This document shows, one piece after another, positions 16,089 to 25,968 of a DNA stretch of 64,000 nt. Under the pieces are notes generated by a model. That model did no database searches and was not told the DNA's origin. It saw only the letters and a program-made list of their open reading frames with translations. A program made the translations under genes and the position numbers. Within the stretch, counting starts at the first letter, position 1; each line of letters begins with the position of its first letter. This DNA is from Cellulomonas composti (GTDB taxonomy: Bacteria > Actinomycetota > Actinomycetes > Actinomycetales > Cellulomonadaceae): contig NZ_BJWG01000014.1 in the NCBI RefSeq assembly GCF_007990245.1, positions 33,361 to 97,360 on the forward strand, in the 5' to 3' direction.

Positions 16089-16116
16089 AGCGTAGCCATT
16101 CGCTGACACGTGTCAA
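16089..16116 (-). promoter_or_regulatory. Promoter with overlapping palindromic operator upstream of GH16
   Basis: On the minus strand TTGACA (16116-16111) and TACGCT (16094-16089) are separated by 16 nt, a near-consensus sigma-70-type promoter. A perfect 12-bp palindrome TGACACGTGTCA (16104-16115) covers the -35 box. This layout suggests repression by a dimeric regulator (LacI- or GntR-type is a guess). It does not match the known CelR/CebR operator TGGGAGCGCTCCCA. Confidence 0.6.
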
Positions 16117-16464
16117 CAGGAGAAGTCGGGCAGCGCCGGTGTCGATCGGCGGTACGAGGGGCGACACCTGATCGGCATGGGCGCACTCGAGCACGGGCGC
16201 CGGCCTCGGTCTTCCATCGGCTGGGCCAACCGGCAACCAGCTTCAGAAGCAGGCCACTAGCAGGTCAGGCGGGGCCCCCGGAACCCCCACCTCCTGCATG
16301 ACACATGTCTATCCTTACGGACAGGGTTGTGTACACCCACCTTCGTCACCGCTTCATAGAGGTTGCGCCGAAGGGCGTGAATCGCTGCGACCTACCCGCT
16401 CGTGTCAGTGCGGTCGGGCAGTCTGTCCCGAGGACGTACCCGCCGGGATCGGCATGAAGGAGAG
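16117..16464. other. Non-coding gap at the left edge of the island
   Basis: About 350 nt with no convincing gene. It holds an imperfect palindrome TGACACATGTCT (about 16299-16310) that resembles the GH16 operator, and TGTGTACA (about 16329). It must contain the promoter of the plus-strand island operon. Base composition shifts toward A+T from about 16.3 kb. Confidence 0.5.
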
Positions 16465-19317
16465 ATGGCGCTGCTCGTGGTCGATGTCGCATCAAGCAGT
16501 ACGTACGAGTTGCTGCATCACTTCCACGACGCGCTCGCATCCCACTACTCGGACCTGCGCGCCGCTCGGGCCAAGCTCGAACCCGCGTCGCCGGTCTTCG
16601 CGCTTGAGCACGACCTGCCACCTGACGACCTCGACCTACTCAAGGGCGCGGTTCGCAACGCGATCAAGCTCGGCCACCTCTCGCGGTATCAGCGGGCCTG
16701 GCTGCCATTCGTGGTCTATGCAGCCGAAGTGGGCTACGGATACGTGGGCGACGAATACTGGACCACCTTCACTTCGTTGACACCCCGCTGGACGAGCCAG
16801 GAGCGCTCGACCGTTCGCGACTGGTTCGTCCAATTTCATAGAGATTTCGGCGGCGCCCACCCTTCCGGCGCGTGGGCCGATCACTTCACGATCATTGCGT
16901 GGCCCATCACGCACGCCGTCCTGCCGACGTACCTCCAGCGAAACCTCGCCAAGCTGCTGTTCGAGTTCAGCGGTGCGCTGACCTCGGACCTTCTCGACGA
17001 TCCTGAGGCACTCGGCGTCCGGCTGGCTCGCCGTGCGTCCAATTACACAGAGCGCTTCCGCATCTTCTGCCAGAACACGGCCCTGGTCGGCCAGGTTGCC
17101 GTGGCCCTGCTTTCGGGCGAGAGCGAGCCGACGCCCTTCCTGTCCGCCTCGACACTGGCGCGCATCGTGGACGGACTCTCCACGGAGTCGCAGGCCCGAA
17201 ACTGGCTCAAGTCCGCGAGGGCCTCGGCTCGTCGCGTTCGCGGCTTCCGCTCTGGTGAGCGAGGACCGGCAGGTGGGGCGACACCGAAGAGACTGCCACG
17301 CGCGACCGACCCCCGCCTGTTCCTCAGGAAGGACGGTGTGTGGACCGCCTACGCAGAGCTGCCGGATCTCACAGTGGTTGGGCTGGAAGGGCAGGAGATC
17401 TACGGCCAGCTGCGGACGTCGCGCGCCACGGTGAGCGGTGCGGCGCGACCGATTCCCCCGAGCGGCTTGCTCTACCCGGGACAGGAGGTCAGCTTCGCTA
17501 GCTGGCCTCGTCCCGACCAGCCGTTCCTTCGGCTGGATCGTGGCGACCCACGGACCAATAGCTTCCTGGCCACCCAGTGCGTCATCACAAAGGGGCCATG
17601 GTGGCTGTTCCGACGACAGGGCACGGGACTGGCGATCGAGGTCAAGGGGAAGTTCGTCCGGCCTGGGCACCAATACCTGTTGGTCGGCGTAGAGACCCTT
17701 ACCGCCCCACCAGTGCCGTGGTGTGCCGAAGTGGCAATCACGGCACGCGGCGTCAGGGCCTTCGACCTCTGGGTGCCACCGCACCTCAAGGAGACCGACG
17801 AGGAAGCACTCCTGGCTACGGGGCTCTCGGTTGTGTCGCATGTCGCGATCCGACCAGTCGGCACGGTGGCGAGCGCTTGGGACGGTGAGGGTGAGGTCGA
17901 ATGGGTCGCTGGCGAGCCAGCCATTCTCGGCATCCGCTCCGACCTCGTTCCAAAGCGCGCTCGAGTCGTCGTCGCGGATACGGCCTACTTCCTCGACTGG
18001 ACGGCAGATGAGCCCGAGTTGCTGTTCACGCTCGAAGGCTTGCCTGTAGGCACGCACGAACTCAGCGTCGCGCTGTTTGGTAACGGTGAGCGTCAGCTCG
18101 CTTCTGGTGCGTTGGTCGTCACCATCCGTGATCCCCAAGTGCGTGCCGAGGGTGCCACCATCGGCGAGGGAATCCGTATGCTTGCCAACCCAGCGCGCCC
18201 AACACTGGCCGAGCTATGGGACGAGCGTGCCGCCATCGCCATCGACGGACCGCCAGGCACTGGTGCCGACTTGAGCGTCGCGCTCTTGGACGACAAGGCT
18301 GCTCCACTTGTGAATCTGCGCCGTTCGGTGCACTTGCCGCTCGGAGAGGCCGACTGGCGCACCATCGCAAGATCGGTCCGGACCGACCAGCGATTCGTCG
18401 AGGCCTACGACAACTCCGAGTCGTGCATCATCTCGGTATCTCGAGATGGCATTGGTTTCGCCACGCTCACCTCCGAGCGAGGGTTCCAGCCACTGCGGTG
18501 GCGGCTCACCCGTTCCCACGACGGAGACGTGATCGCAAAGCTCGTCGACCGGACGGACGGTGGCACAACAAGCCTCGACTTCTACAACGTCGACACCCCG
18601 CTGACAGCGGTCCGGAAGAACCCTGCCGAGGTGCTTTCTGTACCGCCACGTGGCGGGCTCGTGATCGCCAGAGCTGGCGATTCGGTCGCTGCGGCCATGC
18701 TGCCGACCAACCCCACCGCCTTGCTGCACATGCCCTCAGCCAGCCCGGTTGTCCCCGCTTCGTCACGCACGCCCAAGGAAGTGCTGCGGCTCGCCGAGGG
18801 TCATCGACGTTGGATCCATGCCGAACTTCCCGCCGACGCGTTCGCCGCCTACCAGCAGCGGCTTGTAGGCGACGCCATCGCTCGTGCGATCGGAACGCTC
18901 ATTGGCGGCAGTCACTGGGCAGCCATCGAGCTAGCGGTGGCGGGGGCACGGGACGCCGCCGACCATCTCGAAGCGATGCAAGCGGCCGTCGGCGTCTCTA
19001 CGGAGCAGAAGGCTGTCGCTTCGACAATCGCCTACAGCCTCTACAGGTGGCTCAAGCCAGAGGAGTTGCTGCCTGGATTCCACGGAGTCATCTCACCCCA
19101 CCTGACAAGACACGGCCTCGATGGGCGGCGCTCCGTGCCGCGGTTCCTCCTCATGCTCGCGGGACGACCTGGCTACATCACCGAGTGGGATCCCAGCGAG
19201 GCAGCGACCATCCTTGATCGCGTGCTCCTGTCTCCGGTGCTCTACCGAGCGGCTCGCTTCGCTGTCCTCGGCACTCGCGCACTCAATGACGCCGAAGGCG
19301 TGGAGCGGAGCTTCTAG
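16465..19317 (+). CDS. Large protein of unknown family, first gene of the helicase operon
   Basis: A 950-aa soluble protein with no signal peptide or membrane helix and few cysteines. I do not recognise its family. The N-terminal 130 residues are rich in aromatic residues (LPFVVYAAEVGYGYVGDEYW, WADHFTIIAWPITHAVLP) and look helical; the middle (about 300-650) looks like beta-strands (WWLFRRQGTGLAIEVKGK, FDLWVPPH). It could be a structural or DNA-binding partner of the helicase, as the large uncharacterised subunits are in other DUF1998-helicase defence systems (inference). Start: ATG at 16465 directly after AAGGAGAG. The stop TAG shares its G with the GTG of the next gene, so the pair is coupled. 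Confidence 0.85.
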   Translation: MALLVVDVASSSTYELLHHFHDALASHYSDLRAARAKLEPASPVFALEHDLPPDDLDLLKGAVRNAIKLGHLSRYQRAWLPFVVYAAEVGYGYVGDEYWTTFTSLTPRWTSQERSTVRDWFVQFHRDFGGAHPSGAWADHFTIIAWPITHAVLPTYLQRNLAKLLFEFSGALTSDLLDDPEALGVRLARRASNYTERFRIFCQNTALVGQVAVALLSGESEPTPFLSASTLARIVDGLSTESQARNWLKSARASARRVRGFRSGERGPAGGATPKRLPRATDPRLFLRKDGVWTAYAELPDLTVVGLEGQEIYGQLRTSRATVSGAARPIPPSGLLYPGQEVSFASWPRPDQPFLRLDRGDPRTNSFLATQCVITKGPWWLFRRQGTGLAIEVKGKFVRPGHQYLLVGVETLTAPPVPWCAEVAITARGVRAFDLWVPPHLKETDEEALLATGLSVVSHVAIRPVGTVASAWDGEGEVEWVAGEPAILGIRSDLVPKRARVVVADTAYFLDWTADEPELLFTLEGLPVGTHELSVALFGNGERQLASGALVVTIRDPQVRAEGATIGEGIRMLANPARPTLAELWDERAAIAIDGPPGTGADLSVALLDDKAAPLVNLRRSVHLPLGEADWRTIARSVRTDQRFVEAYDNSESCIISVSRDGIGFATLTSERGFQPLRWRLTRSHDGDVIAKLVDRTDGGTTSLDFYNVDTPLTAVRKNPAEVLSVPPRGGLVIARAGDSVAAAMLPTNPTALLHMPSASPVVPASSRTPKEVLRLAEGHRRWIHAELPADAFAAYQQRLVGDAIARAIGTLIGGSHWAAIELAVAGARDAADHLEAMQAAVGVSTEQKAVASTIAYSLYRWLKPEELLPGFHGVISPHLTRHGLDGRRSVPRFLLMLAGRPGYITEWDPSEAATILDRVLLSPVLYRAARFAVLGTRALNDAEGVERSF

Positions 19318-20405
19318 TGAGAATCGCAAAGCTAACGGCCGAATCGGCATCGCGACTTGCCGTCGAGACACTCGGCCTTGACGCGGATTCCGTCGGACTG
19401 ACGTCTGTCGAGGGGATTGCAGTCTCCTTGCGCCGAGCCGCTTCCTTCATGTGTCCGACGAGCCCATCGAGGATGGTCGACGCGGTGCTTGGCGCCGTCC
19501 GACCACTCGGCGGCGACGAGCTTCAGCGCGACGACGTTGCCGAGATACTTGAACAACTAGTCGCGTCGGGCGACCTGCTGGAACTCCGGCACGAGGGAGG
19601 GCGATCGACCCGATTGCTCTACCTAGCGCCGCCGTCGTTTATCGAGCGTTTTCCGGGCACCTACATGGTCATGGGCGTGCGGCCATTCGGCGCACACCTG
19701 ATCGGAGACGAGCTTGCTCGTGCGATCGAGTATGAGGGTCACACCCGCGTTCTGAAGACTGATCCCGTTGAGGCCGACTCTGAGTTGCGTGCCCGAGGGC
19801 TGCAACGGGTGGCCAAGGACCGCTGGGTAGCACGCCCGAGCAGCGAGACTCCGGCAGATCTCATCGGGCGCCACCAAGCACGCCTCGATGTCGCGACAAC
19901 AGCAGGTGAGCTCGACGGACTGCAACTGCTCGATCCGGCGTCGAAGGTGCGCTACTACCGGGGGCGCTGGCGGACACCGGCACAGACCGACACCGGCGAC
20001 TATGTCGCCCGGCGGCCGCAAGCCTATGGTGCTGATCTCTGGTGTCTCGTGCGGCTTGAGGCGGGTGCGCCCACGCGGCTCATGGAGTTTCCCGTCGCAG
20101 ATCCGGTGGTCCCTGGGCGCGACGAGGCCTGGCGCTATCAGGCGGCGGTCGATGCACTTAGAGGAACCGCCCAGCAGTTCCGCATCCGCCGCGGCAACCA
20201 ACCGAGCGACGACCCGACGCTCGACTTCTTCTCGCCACTTCCAGGCTTCGCCGAGCGATATGTGCAGTTCACCGGACTGGCGCTCGGCAAGACCCCCGGC
20301 GCCCTGTTCTCGTTCCGGTTGCCCGCGGCGGCACTTGCCGACACGACGAACTTCCTCACTGACATGCTCTGGATGACCGACCAGGAGGACAGCAGTGGCG
20401 ACTGA
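19317..20405 (+). CDS. Hypothetical protein with possible winged-helix N-terminus
   Basis: A 362-aa protein of unrecognised family. Residues about 25-105 read like a winged-helix (VSLRRAASFMCPTSPSRMVD, DVAEILEQLVASGDLLEL, then a GGRSTRLLYLAPPSF wing). The rest is mixed alpha/beta (MVMGVRPFGAHLIGDELA, RYYRGRWRTPAQTDTGDY) with no catalytic motif that I can see. It starts at a GTG that overlaps the previous stop by one base and overlaps the helicase start by 11 nt, so it is tightly bound into the operon. A DNA-recognition or adaptor role for the helicase is inference. Confidence 0.82.
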   Translation: MRIAKLTAESASRLAVETLGLDADSVGLTSVEGIAVSLRRAASFMCPTSPSRMVDAVLGAVRPLGGDELQRDDVAEILEQLVASGDLLELRHEGGRSTRLLYLAPPSFIERFPGTYMVMGVRPFGAHLIGDELARAIEYEGHTRVLKTDPVEADSELRARGLQRVAKDRWVARPSSETPADLIGRHQARLDVATTAGELDGLQLLDPASKVRYYRGRWRTPAQTDTGDYVARRPQAYGADLWCLVRLEAGAPTRLMEFPVADPVVPGRDEAWRYQAAVDALRGTAQQFRIRRGNQPSDDPTLDFFSPLPGFAERYVQFTGLALGKTPGALFSFRLPAAALADTTNFLTDMLWMTDQEDSSGD

Positions 20406-23400
20406 AGCGCCCACGATCGCGGAGACGATCGACGAGATCCAGGCCGCCCTGCGCGACTACATCGAGGCGACGTACCACGTCGGCCACCCCACGATCATCG
20501 AGCAGCGCCGGCAACTCCTGACGTCGGAGGGCGTGCTCTTCAGAGCGCCATACATTGAGAGCACCCCGCGGTATCAGACAAATCGGCGCTTCGGCGACTT
20601 GGATATCGACCCACAGATCCACGCGTTGTTCGGAACGCTCACCCAGAAGATTGGCAACCTCGACCGGCTGATTTATGACCCGCCGTACACCCACCAGGCG
20701 GAAGCTCTCGAGTCGACCTCGCGCGATGAGATGAGCCTCGCCATCACAACCGGCACCGGATCCGGCAAGACGGAGTCATTCTTGCTCCCGATGCTTGCCA
20801 AACTCGCTACGGAGGCGGCGCATCGGCCAGCCTCGTTCGCCGCTCCCGCCGTTCGGGCTCTGATCCTCTATCCGATGAACGCGTTGGTAAATGATCAGCT
20901 CGGTCGCCTGCGCCTGCTCCTTGGTGACCCACGTGTCACTGCGCAGTTCGAGGCCTGGGCCGGGCGTCCCGCACGCTTCGCCCGCTACACCAGCCGCACG
21001 CTCTACCCGGGCGTCCGGACCGTCAAGAAGGACATCCAGCGGCTGGGCTCCATCGAAGACTTTTACTTGCTCTTGATCGACCAGGCGGCCGATCCTTCAG
21101 CGCCGGGCCACGCACAGGCGAAGGCACTGAAGGAGAAGCTCGAACAACGCGGCAAGTGGCCGGCCAAGCCTGACCTCAAGAAGTGGTTCGGGCCGAAGGG
21201 CTCCCGTTGGAAGGACACCAAGACCGACGAGTTCATCCGGGCCGTCATGCAACCGAACGACCCGGAGCTTCTCACGAGGCATGAGGTCCTGGCTGCTCCG
21301 CCAGACGTGCTCATCACTAACTACTCGATGCTGGAGTACATGCTGATGCGGCCGCTCGAACGGCCGGTCTTCGATCACACCCGCGAGTGGCTGGCCAGCA
21401 ACCCCGAAGAGAAGTTTCTGCTCGTCGTTGACGAGGCGCACCTCTATCGAGGCGCGGCCGGAGCCGAAGTGGCGCTTCTACTACGCCGGCTTCGATCGCG
21501 GCTCGGTATCGCTCCTGAACGGTTGCAGGTGATCACGACCAGCGCGTCGTTCACTACCCCGGAGTACGCGCGTGGATTTGCGGCCCAGTTGACGGGCAAG
21601 GATCCGGACGACTTCCGCACAGTCACCAGTCAATGGGCACTTCGGTCCGGCGCGTCGACCGGTTCGACCGCCGATGCGTCGTTGCTAGCAAACGTGCCAT
21701 TGGCTGAGTTCTACGCCGGAGACTCGGACGCAGACCGGGCTGCAGCCGTTGCTGACCTCCTCAACGAACGCGGCGTAGCTGATCACCGCCGAGGGATCGG
21801 CGTGCTCCTACACGATGCGTTGGCTGAGTACGGACCGATGAACCTGCTCGTCAACGAGACGATGCAAAGGGCCCAGCCCGTCAGTGAGCTGGGACAGATC
21901 ATCTTCCCGGGTGTCGAGGCGTCAACGGCCGACAGGGCCGTCACCACGCTGGTGGCGCTCGGCAGTGGAGCGCGCCGCACACCAGACGAGGCTGGATTGC
22001 TGCCGTGCCGCGTCCACGCCTTCTTCCGAGGTCTTCCGGGTTTGTGGGCGTGTCTCGATCCAGATTGTGGCGCGGTGGACCGCAGCACATTGGCGCCAGG
22101 TCTCGGACCGATCGGCAAGCTGTACGCCCAACCTCAGGCCACATGCGAGTGTGGATCTCGCGTGTTCGAGTTCTATACGTGCCGTCACTGCGGGTCGGCC
22201 TACGCCCGCACCTACACCGACAACCTGCTGGATCCGGACTTCCTGTGGCATGAGCCGGGCGGCGCGTTCCAGGCGACCACAGGCTCAGTCCCGGAGCTGT
22301 TTCCACTCGATCTGCTTCTCGAGGAGCCGTCGGCGGGGCAGGTGGAGGTAGCTGAGATCGACCTAGTCACGGGTCGACTCCGGACTGACCACCCGCCCAT
22401 TCGCAGCCGCGTCGTGTTCCTCCCGAAGCTCCGAGCCGGCGAGACCGTGACCAGCGATGACGATGATGAAGGCTCCGACGATCAGGCAGAGGCCAACGGC
22501 GAGTTCAAGCCTTGTGGCGTTTGCGGCCAGCTGGCTGGGTTCGGGCGCTCCTCTGTCCAGGACCACCAGACGAAGGGTGACCAACCGTTCCAGGCGTTAG
22601 TGACCCGGCAGATCGAAGTCCAGCCGCCGAGCGCGCCGTACTCGGACTTTGCTCCGCTTCGGGGACGCAAGGTGCTGGCGTTCTCCGACTCGCGGCAGGT
22701 CGCCGCTCGTCTTGCGCCGAACCTGCAGGACTACTCGATGCGTGACGTGATTCGCCCCCTCATCCTCAAGGGGTGGACTGATCTAGCTGCCCAGCCCGGC
22801 ATAGCCACGCAGCTCAGCCTTGAGCGCCTCTACCTGGCTGTCATGGTCGGCGCCAAGCAACTCAAGGTGCGCCTGCGCCCCGAACTGCGCCAAGCGGAGT
22901 CGCTCCACGTGGTGCGCGACGTCGGCAGGGCCGTCGACAAGGGAGCGTTGAGCGGCGACGTCGACGCCATGGTGGAGCTGCTCATGCTCACCGCGCAGCC
23001 GCCGCAAGCCTTGATGCGTGCCATGTACGCCACGCTGACGGGCAAGTACTACGGCCTCATGTCACTCGGATTGGCATCACTACGCGAGAAGGCCAGCCTG
23101 ACGGACGAGTTACTAGCTGCGTTGCCGACGATTCCCGGCGTCGCGACCACCGATGAGGAACGACTTGCGCTCCTCCGACTGTGGCTGGCGCAGTGGTCAA
23201 CTCCGGCGCGCGGGATCTGGTTCCCCGGGATGACACAGGAGTGGTGGCGGCAGAAGGACGGCGTCAAGCCGCACTCGGGCAAGTTCCAGACGATCGAGCG
23301 CTTGCTCGGCACGTCGGCAGCCAGGAAGGTCTTCAAGGACTCATGGTTACCGGCGATCTTGCCGAGGTTCTGCGAGATGCAGGACCCCAAGTATCGACTA

Positions 23401-25968
23401 CTGGCCGGCAATGTCGCGCTCGAGATCGGTGGCCTGTGGGGCTACTGCGAACGCTGCCGCTTCACGCAGCGCCCGTTCCCCGGATCGAGCAAATGCATTA
23501 GCTGCGGGGGCACCGACGTCCGCACTCTCGACCCAGAAGCAGACGAAGTCTTCCGGGCACGAAAGGGCTACTACCGAGAAAGTTCCAAGCGGGCGCTAGA
23601 GACGCCCGAGAAGCCGATCATGAGCATCATCGCCGCGGAGCACACTGCCCAGCTCAACGCGGCCCAGTCCGACGCAGTCTTTTCGCGCGCCGAGGAGTAC
23701 GAACTCTTGTTCCAGGACGTCAATGTTGGTCTCCCGCGTCCGGGCGAGCAGGAGCGCGCTGCCATCGACGTGTTGTCCTGCACGACCACCATGGAGGTCG
23801 GCATCGACATCGGCAGCCTGTCTGGGGTCGCGCTGCGCAATATGCCCCCTTCGCGGGCGAACTACCAGCAGCGGGCCGGTCGCGCCGGACGTCGTGGAAA
23901 CGCCATCGCCACCGTTGTCGCCTTCGGTAGCGCCGACACCCATGACGATCACTATTTTCGCAACCCTGACCTCATGATCCGCGGCGAGGTCGACGACCCG
24001 ATCCTGACGCTCGACAACGACGAGATCGCCCGTCGCCACGTCACCGCTTACCTGCTGCAGCGCTACAACCAGGACCGGTTGCCACGGATCGACCCTGAGG
24101 ACCAGCCACAGCTGTTCGAGGTGCTCGGCACGGTACGCGGTTTCGTCGGTACGACGTCGCCGCTCAACCGCGCCGACCTCGAAGATTGGCTCGTCCAGAA
24201 CCTGCCCGACCTCAGGCAGGACGTCGACTCTTGGCTGCCCTCGGAGCTGAAGCCTGAGGCCCGTCGGACGATCCTCGACGAGTTGGCCATCCAGACACTT
24301 CGTGCTATCGACGAGGCCCTGGGCCTGGAACCCGACGGCAACCTGCCCAAGCCAGAGGGCAGCGACGCCACTCCGGCCAACGAAGAAGTCGAGGAGGGCG
24401 ACGCAGGCGAGGACGGCGCAGAGTTACCAAGCGAGCCGCGCAGTCAGACCAACCTTCTCGACCGTCTGCTGTACAAGGGCGTCCTGCCGCGCTACGCCTT
24501 TCCTACGGACGTCGTCGCGTTCCACGTCTTCGACCGCGATAAGTCGGAGCCGTTCCACACCGAGTTCCGCTACGCGCCAAGCCAAGGACTACCGATCGCA
24601 CTCAGCCAGTACGCACCAGGGAAGGTCGTCTGGATCGACAACAAGGAGTGGACATCCGGGGCTATCTACGCTCCGGTGCACAAGGAACGATTCCAGGCCT
24701 GGCGCGATAGGTGGCTCTACTTCGAATGCCAGGTCTGCCACTACGCCAAGCACTTTCCCTACGACCAGGCGGAGCGCGGCGAGGAGCGCAACTGTCCGGC
24801 GTGCGGCGCGGTCGACAAGTTCGGCAAGGCGATGAACTGGATGCGACCGCCTGGCTTTGCTCACCGTGCCAACGACGAGCCGGGTACGAGCCCTGATGAT
24901 GCTCCGGCGAACAGCTATGCGACACGCGCCAAGCTGGTGGCTGAAGGTCCCGAGGAGGAAGAAGCGTGGGACCACGTCACCGACCGTCTCGAACAGACCT
25001 ACCGTCGCGACACGCTTCTCGTCACCAATACGGGACCTCGCAGCGAGGGGTATACGTACTGCACCCTGTGCGGCCTCATTGAGCCGACCAAGGGCGCGAC
25101 CGGTGTGGTGTCTGGCACCCACCCCAAGCCGTACCCAGACGAGCGCGAACCAGACTGCCAAGGGTCGGCCTCGACGCGCGGGCTGGTGCTCGGCACCGAC
25201 TTCATTTCGGACGTTCTATTGGTCCGGCTCAAGGTCGAGTCACCACTCACCCTCCGACCGGAGCTTCTCTCAACGCAGGTGGCGCTCCGGACGATCGCGG
25301 AGGCCCTGACGATCGCCGCGACAGGCGAACTCGACGTGGACGCCAGCGAGTTGCAGGCCGAGTATCGGCCTGCGTTGACGCCAGCCGGGAACCACGGCCT
25401 CGAGGCCGAGATCTACCTGTACGACACCCTCGCGGGCGGTGCTGGATTCACCCGCCGTGTACACGGCTACGGCCTCTCAATCTTCAGGAGGGCGCTGGAG
25501 CGACTCGAATCCTGTCCCGCCAACTGCGACGCCTCCTGCTATCGCTGCCTTCGGAGCTTCCGCAACCGATTCGAGCACGGACTGCTCGATCGCAAGGTTG
25601 GCGCCGCACTGCTGAGATACGTGCTCGACGGCACCATGCCAACCCTTGATGACGTGCGGACGAGCCAGTCGATCGACAAGCTCCTTGCCGACCTCGACAG
25701 CCGCGGCATTGACGGCATCGAGTTTCTCAAGGACGAGCCGATCCAGATCGATGGCCTCGGCACGATCACGGCGCCGCTGCTGGCACGGGGCAAGGGACGT
25801 GACCGGATCTTCTACATCCAGAGCCCGCTCACGCGGGACCTACCGGCGACGCAGGAGCTCTGGGATGCCAAGGAGCTTGGTGGGATCCCGGTCTATCCGG
25901 TGGACGACATGGTCGTGCAGCGGAACCTTCCTGTAGCGAGCCAGCAGGTGCTCCAGTGGCTCAACTGA
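20395..25968 (+). CDS. Giant DEAH-box helicase with zinc-fingers and DUF1998 (DruE-like)
   Basis: An 1857-aa superfamily 2 helicase. Motif I TTGTGSGKTES is at about 118-128, DEAH at about 345, TTSAS near 382, and the C-terminal motif QRAGRAGRRG near 1158. Cysteine pairs that could bind zinc lie at about 552-600 (CLDPDC, CECG, CRHCG), 707 (CGVCG), 1017-1035 (CERCR, CISCG), 1445-1470 (CQVCH, CPACG) and 1556 (CTLCG). The C-terminus is a DUF1998 domain (DTLAGGAGF, then CPANCDASCYRCLRSFRNRF, LLDRKVG at about 1674-1745). Size and domain order match the large helicases of Druantia (DruE); DISARM DrmA/DrmB are other DUF1998 proteins. Start is a GTG after AGGAGG. At least four TTA leucine codons suggest foreign origin. 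Confidence 0.93.
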   Translation: MATEAPTIAETIDEIQAALRDYIEATYHVGHPTIIEQRRQLLTSEGVLFRAPYIESTPRYQTNRRFGDLDIDPQIHALFGTLTQKIGNLDRLIYDPPYTHQAEALESTSRDEMSLAITTGTGSGKTESFLLPMLAKLATEAAHRPASFAAPAVRALILYPMNALVNDQLGRLRLLLGDPRVTAQFEAWAGRPARFARYTSRTLYPGVRTVKKDIQRLGSIEDFYLLLIDQAADPSAPGHAQAKALKEKLEQRGKWPAKPDLKKWFGPKGSRWKDTKTDEFIRAVMQPNDPELLTRHEVLAAPPDVLITNYSMLEYMLMRPLERPVFDHTREWLASNPEEKFLLVVDEAHLYRGAAGAEVALLLRRLRSRLGIAPERLQVITTSASFTTPEYARGFAAQLTGKDPDDFRTVTSQWALRSGASTGSTADASLLANVPLAEFYAGDSDADRAAAVADLLNERGVADHRRGIGVLLHDALAEYGPMNLLVNETMQRAQPVSELGQIIFPGVEASTADRAVTTLVALGSGARRTPDEAGLLPCRVHAFFRGLPGLWACLDPDCGAVDRSTLAPGLGPIGKLYAQPQATCECGSRVFEFYTCRHCGSAYARTYTDNLLDPDFLWHEPGGAFQATTGSVPELFPLDLLLEEPSAGQVEVAEIDLVTGRLRTDHPPIRSRVVFLPKLRAGETVTSDDDDEGSDDQAEANGEFKPCGVCGQLAGFGRSSVQDHQTKGDQPFQALVTRQIEVQPPSAPYSDFAPLRGRKVLAFSDSRQVAARLAPNLQDYSMRDVIRPLILKGWTDLAAQPGIATQLSLERLYLAVMVGAKQLKVRLRPELRQAESLHVVRDVGRAVDKGALSGDVDAMVELLMLTAQPPQALMRAMYATLTGKYYGLMSLGLASLREKASLTDELLAALPTIPGVATTDEERLALLRLWLAQWSTPARGIWFPGMTQEWWRQKDGVKPHSGKFQTIERLLGTSAARKVFKDSWLPAILPRFCEMQDPKYRLLAGNVALEIGGLWGYCERCRFTQRPFPGSSKCISCGGTDVRTLDPEADEVFRARKGYYRESSKRALETPEKPIMSIIAAEHTAQLNAAQSDAVFSRAEEYELLFQDVNVGLPRPGEQERAAIDVLSCTTTMEVGIDIGSLSGVALRNMPPSRANYQQRAGRAGRRGNAIATVVAFGSADTHDDHYFRNPDLMIRGEVDDPILTLDNDEIARRHVTAYLLQRYNQDRLPRIDPEDQPQLFEVLGTVRGFVGTTSPLNRADLEDWLVQNLPDLRQDVDSWLPSELKPEARRTILDELAIQTLRAIDEALGLEPDGNLPKPEGSDATPANEEVEEGDAGEDGAELPSEPRSQTNLLDRLLYKGVLPRYAFPTDVVAFHVFDRDKSEPFHTEFRYAPSQGLPIALSQYAPGKVVWIDNKEWTSGAIYAPVHKERFQAWRDRWLYFECQVCHYAKHFPYDQAERGEERNCPACGAVDKFGKAMNWMRPPGFAHRANDEPGTSPDDAPANSYATRAKLVAEGPEEEEAWDHVTDRLEQTYRRDTLLVTNTGPRSEGYTYCTLCGLIEPTKGATGVVSGTHPKPYPDEREPDCQGSASTRGLVLGTDFISDVLLVRLKVESPLTLRPELLSTQVALRTIAEALTIAATGELDVDASELQAEYRPALTPAGNHGLEAEIYLYDTLAGGAGFTRRVHGYGLSIFRRALERLESCPANCDASCYRCLRSFRNRFEHGLLDRKVGAALLRYVLDGTMPTLDDVRTSQSIDKLLADLDSRGIDGIEFLKDEPIQIDGLGTITAPLLARGKGRDRIFYIQSPLTRDLPATQELWDAKELGGIPVYPVDDMVVQRNLPVASQQVLQWLN

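Noticed and set aside
20395..25968. Assignment of the helicase to DISARM (DrmA or DrmB)
   Set aside because: There is no DrmC phospholipase-D-type protein or methyltransferase nearby, and a DUF4338 protein points to Druantia instead.
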